Source of the DNA: Galdieria partita
Lineage: Eukaryota; Rhodophyta; Bangiophyceae; Galdieriales; Galdieriaceae
Reading direction: 5' to 3'
Assembly: GCA_025991245.1 (NCBI GenBank)
Contig: BQMJ01000023.1
Coordinates: 149,001-213,000, forward strand
DNA: 64,000 nt
Shown: piece after piece, positions 32,695-42,548 of the stretch
Layout: each line of letters starts with the position of its first letter
Numbering within the stretch: the first letter of the stretch is position 1
Program-made: the position numbers and the translations under genes
Notes under the pieces: model-generated
What the model saw: the letters and a program-made list of their open reading frames with translations, nothing else
Told to the model about the DNA's origin: nothing
The model's database searches: none

Positions 32695-32756
32695 TGCCAA
32701 CCTAAAAATGCGACTTCTCTCTGTATGTCTATTAGACAATCAAGCAGTTCACTTTA

Positions 32757-34113
32757 TTACTTCAAGTTGTGCAATTGATTCAATTCTTTAACACATTCTT
32801 CAAGTTCAGAATAGCTTACATCATTCACAAAAATACAGGAACCGATACCATTTAACAAAGGCAACCTTTGTTTTCCATTTCGGTGTTCTAAGGCGTCCTC
32901 TAAACCTCTCCATAATACTTGCGGAACACAGAGAGCATCTATAGTTGGCAATCCCAACTTTTTCATAGTATAAAAAATACGATCACGTTCTTCACTTGAG
33001 ATAAGTTTTCGCTTGTACGACAAAACAACACAAAAAAATCCGTCGATATTCACCGCCTCTCCATGAAGTAAAGGAGGTTCTGCTTCCATCTCAATAATCT
33101 GCAAATCACATACTCAATATGAGAAGAATGCTCTTCTAATATAGAAGAAAGCATTACCTTACTAAAAGTATGGCCAAAATCAGTACTTCTTTCCAACTTA
33201 TACTCCCATAGATTGGGACCCAATTCTTCCAACATAAATTGTACTGAAAGTTCAATAACTCGATCCGCAATATCACTTAGTCGACCTTGGAATCCTTCTA
33301 TTATCAACTGTTGTCCATATTGTTCTAATAATGCAAAAAGTTCGGAAGAGCAAACGAGTGCTAACTTCATTATTTCTCCCAAACCATTAATAATATTTCG
33401 ACGATCTTGAGTAGCTACAAATCTCTTATCGAGAAATGCAGCACAAGGCGCATAAAAAGCACCCATTCGATTCTTCAATCTTCCAAGTTCACTTGAGACA
33501 TAATCAACTCCAGTTTTTACTCCAACTGAGGCATCTACGATGGCCAAAAGAGTAGTTGGAACGCGAATATAAGGAACGCCTCTCCTAAATAAAAAGTCAA
33601 AAATAAACAACATAAACGGCAACCGTTCAACTACCGATAACAACTAGCAGCAAAGCCAACAATATCCAATACCACACCACCTCCAATAGCTAAGATGGGT
33701 TCTCTTCTATGCAAGCCGTACTTACAAAGTTCAGATAGTACTTTATCGACGGCCTCAAAAACTTTGTTCTCCTCTCCACCAGGTATTACAACAATGTGAG
33801 TTTCCACTCGATGGGCCTTGAAATATTGTAATATTTCGTGACCATAAAGTTGCTGAACTTTTTCATCAACAACGATAAATCTCCTTCGACATTCCCTATC
33901 TGGCAAATATCGAGTGGCCAAAGTATCGTTGGCAGGATTCAATATATCGCTATGGACTTCCACTGTGTACTCAACCGGTAGCTCAAAATAATTGGTCCAC
34001 GCTTTCTGACAATGCCCAAAGGCTGGTTTCACAAAAACATTATGAGGAGCTCTATTCAAAGGAATACCGCGTCCGTTGAAACTTATTTGGGACGAAGTCC
34101 TGCTTGTATCCAT
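32757..34113 (-). CDS. Sedoheptulose-7-phosphate cyclase (EEVS/DDGS-like, DHQ synthase superfamily)
   Basis: 415 aa, three exons: 33635-34113, 33158-33584, 32757-33098 (introns 50 and 59 bp). Motifs: EVHSDILNPANDTL, IPGGEENK, ILAIGGGVVLDIVGFAAS, the CYRRGVPYIRVPTTLLAIVD loop, VGVKTGVDY, NGLGEIMKLA and the zinc-binding HTFSK followed by LLHGEAVNID. The YRRGxPYIRVPTTL and KTGVD forms follow 2-epi-5-epi-valiolone and desmethyl-4-deoxygadusol synthases rather than AroB dehydroquinate synthase (QRGxxFIQ, GGKTAVN). The substrate would be sedoheptulose 7-phosphate, leading to gadusol, mycosporine or C7-cyclitol products. No methyltransferase domain or fusion is attached here. The exact product (EEV or DDG) cannot be told from motifs alone. 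Confidence 0.88.
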
Positions 34114-34213
34114 TCAACGGCAATGCTCCGACGATGACTCAAGTCCCACAACTTATTCTTCCATGGGAGAGAATCCATTGGCTTTTCGAGTTGGTTGACG
34201 ATCCTTTTGGACT

Positions 34214-34705
34214 ATGAAATTTCGACCGCTGAGCAAGCTACAGAAGACTCTTGCCCAGTATAGGAAACCAGAAATATTGTTTCGTCCAATCTCGAAAGCA
34301 ACTGTCAGTTTTGATCCGTTCGATAGCAACTCTGCTTCGGCGAGGTAATTGAGTTTCTACTCGCGGAGACTTTGTTGACTTGGGTCACTTAGGGAATTTT
34401 TGTTCCATTTGAGATCACGCAAAGTTGAGAAGCATCTGCCAAACTTGGTAACTGAAATAACTATATATGAGAAAGGAGAAAGTCCCAATGTCAAGTTGGA
34501 CTACGGTTAGTATTGTTCAAACTTGCCTTTTGAAATTTTCTTATGTCACCTAGTGGATGGTACTCAACAGCATTTGGTCACAAGTTCTATGTCGCTATCT
34601 GATATTATTACTGCCATTGAGCAAGAGTCCAGATGGAAGGGAGAAAGTATTAAAACTCCAAGTCAGTTGATTATGGAAAGGAGAAAGCGTTCTACAAGTT
34701 CCTAA
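34214..34705 (+). CDS. Mitochondrial large-subunit ribosomal protein mL53
   Basis: 131 aa, three exons 34214-34344, 34393-34505, 34554-34705 with two 48-bp introns. N-terminus is basic (MKFRPLSKLQKTLAQYRKPE) then FRPISKATVSFDPFDSNSAS and REFLFHLRSRKV, matching the mL53 (yeast MRPL44) pattern of V-x-F-x-PF-x-x-x-x-x-S-x-R-x-F-L. It works in the mitoribosome large subunit. It is divergent from the EEVS-like gene by 100 bp. Only the third exon is visible as an ordinary open frame. Confidence 0.72.
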
Positions 34706-34780
34706 GAGATGAAAGTATTCGATTCCTTATGGAATGATGTTCAGTGTAAAGCAAGTTGAAAACATTTTATTCAAAAAATA

Positions 34781-35494
34781 CTAGACAGTAATACATCTGA
34801 ACCACCGAAAGTAACCAAGGAACCCAAATAAACCACATAAAAGGTCCCAATACAGCAACTGTGAAAACTTCCAAAAGGCCAGTAACTGTTGAAGCCTCGA
34901 ATTGCGTGCTTCAGAAAAACTTGACATAATTTTCGTAGTATTCACAGCCAGTTCCACAGCAATAAACCAAGTAAAGAAGGAAACTGACTTGAGGGGTGTC
35001 AACCACATTGTCCCAGAGTCAAGTTGAACTTTGGAAACATTTGTCGTTGCACACAATGTTACAGCAAATAAGACACCCATAAATATAAAAGATACATGAC
35101 GAAACAAGTTGTCAACTCTGGACGAACTCAACGTTCCGACTGCATGCGAAACACGCCGAATGATAGAAAAACGGTCGAGTGCATTTTGCCCCCTGGAAGT
35201 ATGAGAAACAGCCAACGAACTGCTTTGAGTAGGAAACTTGTTCAGTTCCCAAGACAGTGTAGATTTGCCAGGAAGTGGGTCTTTCGCGTCTTGCTGAATT
35301 GCTTTTTTCGAAGTAGACAATTCAAACAAGTTTTCTTTGTCTTCCAAAGAGGTTCTAGGAAAAGTCTCCCTTTCAACACTATGTATGTTGTTGTCTTCAT
35401 TAAAATGGGAAGAACCGCTAGCTACTTTAAGACGCTGTGAGCTACTGTTAAGAATCCTACGTCTTCGTTCTGCTGCCTTTTCTGTGGTGCTCAT
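34781..35494 (-). CDS. GET2/CAML-like tail-anchored protein receptor subunit (candidate)
   Basis: 237 aa. The N-terminus AERRRRILNSSSQRLKVASG is the short basic motif (RRRKIL..x..RL..I.G) by which GET2/CAMLG proteins recruit the GET3 ATPase. A Ser-rich disordered linker of about 100 residues follows, then three hydrophobic segments: VSFIFMGVLFAVTLCA, SVSFFTWFIAVELAV and LLYWDLLCGLFGFLGYF. Order, topology and length fit an ER GET2 subunit, which is otherwise poorly conserved in sequence. No other family is evident. It is convergent with mL53 (75 bp). Confidence 0.55.
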   Translation of the reverse strand: MSTTEKAAERRRRILNSSSQRLKVASGSSHFNEDNNIHSVERETFPRTSLEDKENLFELSTSKKAIQQDAKDPLPGKSTLSWELNKFPTQSSSLAVSHTSRGQNALDRFSIIRRVSHAVGTLSSSRVDNLFRHVSFIFMGVLFAVTLCATTNVSKVQLDSGTMWLTPLKSVSFFTWFIAVELAVNTTKIMSSFSEARNSRLQQLLAFWKFSQLLYWDLLCGLFGFLGYFRWFRCITV

Positions 35495-35650
35495 CCAATT
35501 CTGTAATGGAAAATATCGTCAATGAATGGAATCCAAATGATGTTTTTCATATATCTATTGTTGCAAACCAAATTTCACAAACTCACAATACCTAAAACAC
35601 ACAAGATCTGCTTTGCTATAGACAAATGAAAATGTAAGAATGCAGATAAG

Positions 35651-36521
35651 TCAACTAAGATCTCCAACGGATGCCTTGACTAGTTTCCGAAAACGATGAC
35701 TAGCTGTATTCGTATATACAATTTCTCCTTCACTTTCACAACTATGAAAAATATCTTCTTCTTCTCTCATGGCACGTTCGGAAGCTTCTTGTTCACTTAA
35801 ACCTTTCTTTATCAATTCCTTGTAAAACACATCCAAAGTGGACTGTCTGGTTTTCCAACGAATACGACTGTTCTGAACGGCTTTCACCGTTGGACGTGAA
35901 CCTTTGAATACTTTAGGGTTGTTATCCTCTTGTAGTGATCCTATTTCTGAAGCAGGCCTCTTACAATCCTTCGAAACGCCGCTATCGTTCAAACAAGTCG
36001 AATCGGGGTCCTTCTTCACATCCTGATCTGTTGCTTTCGTTTCTATAACTGTTGTGTTTCCATTCTCAGAATCTGAAGGCTTGTTTAACAAGCGACGTAG
36101 TCTTTCCCGTAGAACCTAATGAGAAAAACTAAGACTCCAAAAAAGAGCCAATATCTTTCCTACTTTGGCAAGTGTTTCCAAATCGTAACCGCTCCACTTC
36201 GAATTACCCCCTGATCAACAAAGCAGAGGAAATAAATACGCTTTTAAAGACTTCACTTCTGCCGATAACTTACCTCGCATTTCCTCTCTTTGCCATCGTC
36301 GTATATCTTCCTCTGAGCGAACAACAACTAAGAAAATCATCAAAACCAAACAAACAATGTGGGGAAACGAGGTTCCTACTTGCGTCTTCTCCGTGAGCAA
36401 ACGGGCAAGCATCACCTTTAGGGCATATACCGTATTTTCCAAAATAGTCCTTGCACAGTTGTTGGTTTTCGTTTGTACCAGAGCCTTGGACTTGTTCACT
36501 GCCTTGTTCTGGTGTATTCAT
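35651..36521 (-). CDS. CCCH zinc-finger protein, four exons
   Basis: 235 aa: exons 36380-36521, 36274-36327, 36164-36210, 35651-36115 (introns 52, 63, 48 bp; phases consistent). Exon 1 has a CCCH finger, CKDYFGKYGICPKGDACPFAH (C-X9-C-X5-C-X3-H), which binds RNA in this class. Next come EEDIRRWQREEMR and a WSGYDLETL piece, a Ser/Asp/Lys-rich linker, and a C-terminal helical segment (DVFYKELIKKGLSEQEASER, then acidic EEEDIFHSCESEGEIVYTNT) ending basic. I do not recognise the C-terminal region. Exon 2 could alternatively start 15 bp later (CGCTCAG acceptor), which keeps frame. Confidence 0.65.
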
Positions 36522-36855
36522 ATATATATGTTTCACGGGTAACAACTGTCACCTCTTAATCAGGTGAAAAGTTCCCAATGGGAAAGTTCAACATGCTGGT
36601 CCATGATCAGGTTTCAGGTTCTCTCTCTCTCTCCATTTGGAATATCTGAATTGAGCAACTTTGAAAGATTCCTCTTTCCGAAAAAAAAATACAAGAAAAA
36701 GACAAACTTTTCAAGCATTTTTCTTCCTCTACTCCTTGATTCAAATTCAACGTGTGCATTAGATCCAATAGTTCCATTTTATTTTCTTATGAAGCCTTCA
36801 GTCCGATACCTCGCCTTACTTGTCTTCACTGTTACTCTATTTTGTATTTATTACG

Positions 36856-37623
36856 ATGTCCTTTATGAGAGAATACATTATCATTTTCTCTACAGAAAAC
36901 TGGGTTGGTGATATCTTAAGTACAGCACAGCATAGAGATAACTGTTCTTTCCAAGGGGGTTCTCTAAAGGACATTAAGAGCGTTCACCTATTTCACAACC
37001 AACTCACCAACTTTGTCAATCAGATTGCACCCAATGAGTTGGAGGGAAACTCTGCTGATTCTCGACTACAGACGGAGTGGTATTACTTCATAGCAAGAGC
37101 GCTTGTTCATAGAGGACATGCGAGAATCTGTGAAATTGGCTTTAATGCAGGTCATGCAGCTGTTACTTGGTTAAGTGCATTGCCTAATTCAACCTATATT
37201 GGCTTCGATAATGGATTTCACAATTATACTCAACGTTGTGTAGATTATCTCAAGCGATACTTTGGTGAACAACGAATCGACATATATTATGGTTCATCAG
37301 ATACAACTGTTTGGGAGTACGCCAATCAGCATCCTTGGACAAGTTGTGATATTTTCCATGTGGATGGTCAACATTATGGCGAGCTTCCCTTTCAAGATAT
37401 TGCGAATGCGAAAAGACTAGTAGCGTCTGGTTCTTTGATCATTGTCGACGACGCTGTGTTAAGTGGACCTTGTGAGAGGCACGGTTCGTTTTGTTATAAT
37501 CCTACTCAAGCCTGGAAGCAACTAAACGCAAGTGGATTGATGTCAACTGCGGAGTGTATTCGTTTGGAACTTCCGTGGCGAGGATTTTGTTTCGGTATTG
37601 TCGGTAGTCTAACCAGTTCATGA
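36856..37623 (+). CDS. Class I SAM-dependent methyltransferase (Methyltransf_24-like)
   Basis: 255 aa from the ATG at 36856. A Rossmann fold is visible: ARICEIGFNAGHAAVTWL (motif I E-x-G-x-x-x-G), YIGFDNG (motif II acidic end), CDIFHVDGQHYGE (HVDGxH of the Methyltransf_24 group) and GSLIIVDDAV (DD metal or substrate motif). Substrate unknown; sugar or catechol-type O-methylation is typical. A different upstream frame (36789, MKPSVRYLALLVFTVTLFC) encodes a signal-anchor-like peptide that cannot be joined in frame by a canonical intron I could find, so membrane anchoring is undecided. Confidence 0.78.
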   Translation: MSFMREYIIIFSTENWVGDILSTAQHRDNCSFQGGSLKDIKSVHLFHNQLTNFVNQIAPNELEGNSADSRLQTEWYYFIARALVHRGHARICEIGFNAGHAAVTWLSALPNSTYIGFDNGFHNYTQRCVDYLKRYFGEQRIDIYYGSSDTTVWEYANQHPWTSCDIFHVDGQHYGELPFQDIANAKRLVASGSLIIVDDAVLSGPCERHGSFCYNPTQAWKQLNASGLMSTAECIRLELPWRGFCFGIVGSLTSS

Positions 37624-37704
37624 CTACGTAAAGCAGCAAACACACAAGTTTTTATTTGCAGAGACAATCCCTTTATAGAAAGTGTCCATATCAGTAAAAA
37701 AAAT

Positions 37705-37949
37705 TCATTGAGAAGTCACTCTTTCAACTTTGGTTTCCGTTTGTTCTTTGGCTTTGGCTGCGGCTTGTTTCTGGCGCATAATTTCAGCATCCCTAAATAT
37801 TTTAAAAGTTGAGTGTACTACTTATTGAACGTTACCTTACCGCTCCTTTTTCAACACAAGGTTTTCCTTTTCCTTACTAGTGCTATGCTTTTTATGCTTT
37901 TCCGCCCTTTTTTGAGCTCGTTGTCGATCCACCTCACGTTGGTTGCCTC
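37705..37949 (-). CDS. SERF/4F5-like small basic protein (5' end unresolved)
   Basis: Two exons joined by a 48-bp intron (37793-37840): GGNQREVDRQRAQKRAEKHK from 37841-37949 and DAEIMRQKQAAAKAKEQ from 37705-37792. This matches the SERF family (GNQRExxRxRxxK ... DxxIMxxKQ), small proteins that modify amyloid aggregation and bind nucleic acid. The initiating Met must lie on a short upstream exon: the family starts M-T-R-GNQRE, and a candidate acceptor lies at 37950 (AAAAAGTAG). I could not fix the donor. Confidence 0.7.
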
Positions 37950-38103
37950 CTACTTTTTGCTTCAGTAAAACAAGCAAAAACTCTATTTTACGGTCATTGG
38001 CACTTGCTCGTCATATTCAAGTTAGTGTTACGACAATTCAAGTGTTCAGTAACGACAAGATCCTTTCCAACCAACCCACCACCCAATGCAATTACGTAGG
38101 ACA

Positions 38104-40677
38104 CTATTCGTGTCGATTATTGTATATCAAAACAGAATGTTGTTGAAAGGCAAGTTTAGAGAAGATACCGATGCATTCTCCTCTCAATGTATAGTGATTG
38201 GGCTAATAAAGCACTTGAATATTTACGGACTCAAACTGTTCAACCACTGTACCTTGAAACTGATGGGTTGTTGTTCTCCATCAGGGGCTCGTTGACCATA
38301 GTCTCCAATGGTATGCTTTGCTTCAACAGCAATGGGAGGTGCTCCAGTTAAACCAGAAACCATCTAACAACAGCGAAACTCAGTGACTGCCAATTCATCA
38401 AGGAAACAAAATACATACCATTTGCATAGCAATATCTTCACAATTCTTGTGTTCACGAATCCACTGGAGTACTCTTCTATCAAAGGCACAAAAGTACCAA
38501 AACAAATATTCACTTCTCATAAACTCTATTTTGGTAAGCATAATGGAATATCTTCATTCTCAATGAGATGCATAAACATGTATAAGCCCATATATCTTAC
38601 TTGTTGTGGGTCGAATCCATAGGAATATGAGTCACATATTCATATTCATGGTCATGAGTCTTGAGAAATACGTAAATATTTCTTTCATTCCCATTATCCT
38701 ATTTTCCTTACATTTCTATGTGCTCGAGGGAAGAAGCCAACTAGTGAGTCTGAAGAATGGTTCCATATCTGAAAAGCATAATAAATATCCTCATGATGAA
38801 CAAACATATCATCATCGCAGATCAATACAGCCTAATGAAAGATATGCTTTTTCAACACCTGACTAATTTCTTTCATCTTACTTGCCTTGGTTTCTATTCC
38901 TTCTAATGGCAAGAATCTGTTGTTGAGAGAATCAAATGGCATGGGTATTACAAATGTTTTGTTCTCATCCAATCCAGCAAACAACTCTTCGGAAGGCTTT
39001 GGAACTTTATTCAGTTCACGAATATAAAAATAGAGCGATTCATACTTGCTTCTCTGGATTATGCCATAATATAAATATACGATGCACCCAAGGATTTTCT
39101 TGATAATGCTTCACAAGCCTTTGAACCAACTGTTCTCTATTAAAAGTGGACAGCAAAACGGTGAAGCGATCCTGAATAGGGTATCGTTGAGGCTTTGGTC
39201 AAAATTACTTTCAGCAAGTAACGTCATAGACTACGATATCCATCCACTTGCCTTATGGAACTCTACAAATTGCTGATTACATATATCGGTTTGAAAGTCG
39301 AGATTCTCAAGGGTCTCATTATTTTGATCCGTTATCAACTAAATATCCCAATCAACGCTGCATTCAACCATTCCAAGAACATTGAGCTACCTTTCTATAT
39401 ATATAAGCTACTTGTGCATCTAACCATGACAAGTTTTTCAGTTGTTGTGAATAAAACATATTCCAGTGTTTGGGATATTGCTGAACCACCAAAGCCTATT
39501 GAACCTCTCAAACTTGCGTTTCTCACTTTGTACTCCTATCAACACCAACCTGCACAACACATCCTTCGATAGTATATCGACTAACATTGTCCATCTATGA
39601 GAGACGACTAGTCGTTTCAACATGAGAATGCTATTCGTTCGACTTACCTCCAAAGTAGTAGTTGCTAGTGAATGTATCCATCTATGATACAGCAAGTCTA
39701 TGAAACTATTTGCGATAAGCTTTTGAAATACCTCAAATGGCCATCATGCGTATTGACTAGTGCAGAATAGCTAGAGTCAAAGTCGATACTCCGGGTAGAA
39801 GACTAATAAAGTAGCCATCAACATATTCTCGCATCTATCATTCATTACAAAACTTACTTCTGCTACAAGTTGTGGTGCTTTTCGAATCTTTTGTACCAAA
39901 GAAACGGGTGAATGTAGAAGAACAACATTTTCAACTAGTTTCCATTACATAAAAATTGAAACGAATTATTAGGCAATCCCAACCATTCCATATCCAAATC
40001 TCTTCTACTGCATGTCTCGATACGCTTGTCAAGCTTTCTTCAAGTCTTCGACAAGCAGGTAAAGTGTTGTTCCATATCTTCTACACATGATAATGCGAAC
40101 CGATAGAAATAGTTATATTCGTGTTCATCTTACCCAATCGTTGCAATCTATATTTACTATGCGACTCCAACTCTTATCTTCTTCCTTTTGTTCACTAGAA
40201 AACAAGCCGTCGAGTTGGTTTCGTAGTTGGTTATCTACAAGTAAAAACAAATTGTCTTCGTCCTTATACTACAAGTGTTGTTGTGAGTATTTACAACCAC
40301 GAGAAATAAATATACCTTGTTCCATATAGCTAGTGAGGCATTCATATACTCCGATTGACAAACAGGTACTCCAACCACCACTCCTCTTTTACCGATACCT
40401 TATACCACAATTGAGAAATGACCAAGTTGATCCTGTACTTGTTTTACCGCGAAATGGACAAATGAGAGAAAACATAGTGTTATTACCACCGATATTTGTT
40501 TCGTTGGGTCTTCCTAAGATAGTGCTTCCAATTATAAATAACTGAAACAACAACAAGGATGCAATGGACTACAACTCTAAGTAAATAGATATTGTGTGTT
40601 ATATATCTTACGGTTACAGCCAATAGGAGAACTCTTCGAGAACACCAGCTCCTCCACGTGTCGATATTCCATTTCAT
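38104..40677 (-). CDS. GT64 exostosin-family glycosyltransferase, about 15 exons
   Basis: Starts with a type II signal anchor at 40677 (exon 40612-40677: MKWNIDTWRSWCSRRVLLLA). Nine 3' exons are well supported by frame: 39391-39495, 39252-39338, 39046-39192, 38886-38996, 38712-38831, 38601-38659, 38419-38551, 38253-38363, 38104-38202. Together they encode DRFTVLLSTFN, LWHNPEKQ, DSLNNRFLPLEGIETK, AVLICDDDMFVHHEDIYYAF (DxD metal site), VGFFPRAHRN, YSIMLTK, the HKNCEDIAMQM catalytic-loop region, TGAPPIAVEAKH and a final RGECIGIFSKL. This is the GT64 (EXT/EXTL2-like) domain, a Golgi retaining transferase of HexNAc or GlcA-type sugars. Exons between 39550 and 40541 are coding in pieces (for example SQLWYKVSVKEELVV, LAIWNKYKDEDNLFLLVDN) but not fully joined. 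Two introns are GC-AG. Confidence 0.8.
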
Positions 40678-40858
40678 CTTTTCGTCATGGCCAAAAGCTG
40701 TGCACCCAATCGCTCACACAATAAATAAAGAATTCTACGATTGGAGATATCCATAAAGACGAACCATTTTATATAAATACAAGATGAACACTTGCGTCTT
40801 AAAAATATGAAACATGCTACTGGACTACCATCTAGTCTTGTATTAGCATGCTCATGCT

Positions 40859-40861
<3 letters not shown>

Positions 40862-40922
<61 letters not shown>
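40862..40922. repeat. Compound (CT)n-(AT)n microsatellite
   Basis: About 33 bp of CT followed directly by about 28 bp of AT, between the GT64 start and the N-formylglutamate amidohydrolase stop. Likely hypervariable. Confidence 0.95.
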
Positions 40923-40926
<4 letters not shown>

Positions 40927-40952
40927 GTATTTCTAGGTGTACAGATAAACTA

Positions 40953-42424
40953 CTAATCCATCTCAAAACCATCCTCCAATTGTGACTCACTATCTTCCTG
41001 TTCTATTCCATTTTCCCAATCAGTATCTGAATCATCACAAAAACCGCCACCGTCTTCCAGTAGAGACATATCATCGGAACTTAATACGCGACGAATTCCC
41101 GGTTGATTGCTATGAGGTGAGCGATGGGCATTTGCCCAAGCACAAACTCTTCGAAATAGTATAGAAAGGTCATCACGAAGACGTTCAAACTTCCCGGGTA
41201 TCCTTCGAACCTTTTTTTCATCCAAATAAAGCTCTCTGTTGATCTCAATTTGAATACTATGACGTCCTTGACGAGGATTTCCATACATTCTCAAAATGGC
41301 TGCTCCTGCATACGGTTCATTCAATGATATGCGATATCCCAAGTCTTGTAAAGTATCAACAACAACTGAAGTAAACTCTGGGCCAGCACTCTTTCCTCTC
41401 AAGTTACCAACTACCATATCCGGTCTACGAGTACCTTCCGTATCAGGAGTCATTTTATTTCCTTTGGATTTCATGGAATGAAAATCAATATGAAAAACAG
41501 TTCCAAACTCCTGAAACGTGTTCTCTAACTGTCTTTGAAGTTCTCGATGATACGCTCTATAGTAATGTTCCAAACGATATTGCACTTCCGCAACACTTAA
41601 TTTACGTTGATAAACACGAACACCAGGAACTACATATTTTCGTAATAACCCGAGACCTTTCTTTGTCTTTTCTGAAACTGCAAGAGTTTCGGGCCACTCT
41701 CCATCTACAAGTTCCACATCAATATCATTCGGAAAACGATTCACATCTACCGCAATAATTGAGTTCACTATATCATTAATGTCTTTACATCTATACCTAT
41801 ATAGCATCGTGGAAACAGTGCATACAAAACGATAGCACCCGAGTCCACAGCACCTAAAATCAACTCATCGACATAAGCATCTTCTCCCCAGCGAAGTTTA
41901 CTAATAGGAGTAGCTGACCCAAAATCTGCTGGATAATATCTTCCTGAATGTGGACTGTCCATAACGACAGGCGCTCTTCTCGACGAGTGTGGGTAATAAA
42001 CTTCATACACAGGCAACTTGTCGTCTGTGCCTATGGCAACCTCACTTGTGGAAGTTGTAGACGTTTTAGGGGACACTGTTTTCAAAGAATGGAAGAGAAA
42101 ACCTTGACTGACTGGTGCTGAGCGACTAAGTTCTACGTGCTTGCCAACAAAACTTTCCACCTCCTTGGTGTGTTTTTCGGCAGACGAGCGCTTTCCACGT
42201 GCAACTTCCAAGTTCTGATCATGACCTTTAGCACGAAATATACTGTTGGGAAAGATATGGTCTTTGCTTTCTTCCAACTTTGACATATCTCCAAAGAGGC
42301 CCAATACAACCACCAGAAGAAGAAAACTTGGCAAGGATGTCCAATCGAAAATAGTGGTGGACTGCATTCTGCATGGACAGGAACCTTCTTGTTCTATCTT
42401 TATTCTTTGAAACATCGACACCAT
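40953..42424 (-). CDS. N-formylglutamate amidohydrolase family protein, membrane-anchored
   Basis: 473 aa, two exons (41797-42424, 40953-41746; 50-bp intron). The hydrolase domain begins about residue 150: APVVMDSPHSGRYYP, WGEDAYVDELI, RCYIDVNRFPNDID, then FHIDFHSMKSKGN and HSIQIEINRELYLDE, all standard FGase motifs with zinc-binding His and Glu residues. The N-terminus carries a hydrophobic segment (SLPSFLLLVVVLGLFG) and a Ser-rich spacer, unlike the short bacterial enzymes, and the C-terminus is strongly acidic (DDSDTDWE..., QEDSESQLED). It removes formyl from N-formylglutamate or related amides. A bacterial origin of the catalytic domain is plausible but untested. Confidence 0.88.
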
Positions 42425-42548
42425 TTTACAAAAAACCTTGTTCAGTTGATAACAAGTATTATATATATATGGAGTGTATCACAAGTATCAAAAAGCACCC
42501 GCATCTAGAGCAATAAGGGAGCCAATACAAGCCAAACACATTGCACAG

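Noticed and set aside
33099-33157. Hairpin with imperfect TTCTTCTATATTAGAAGA symmetry as a regulatory element
   Set aside because: It lies inside a normal 59-bp intron of the EEVS-like gene; most likely just intron sequence.
36789-36911. Signal-anchor-like peptide (MKPSVRYLALLVFTVTLFC) as the N-terminus of the methyltransferase
   Set aside because: It is in another frame; the only phase-compatible donor would create a stop at the junction, so I did not join it.
38383-38622. Plus-strand frames over 38000-40300
   Set aside because: Antisense to the GT64 exons, which show conserved DxD and NCEDIA motifs on the minus strand.
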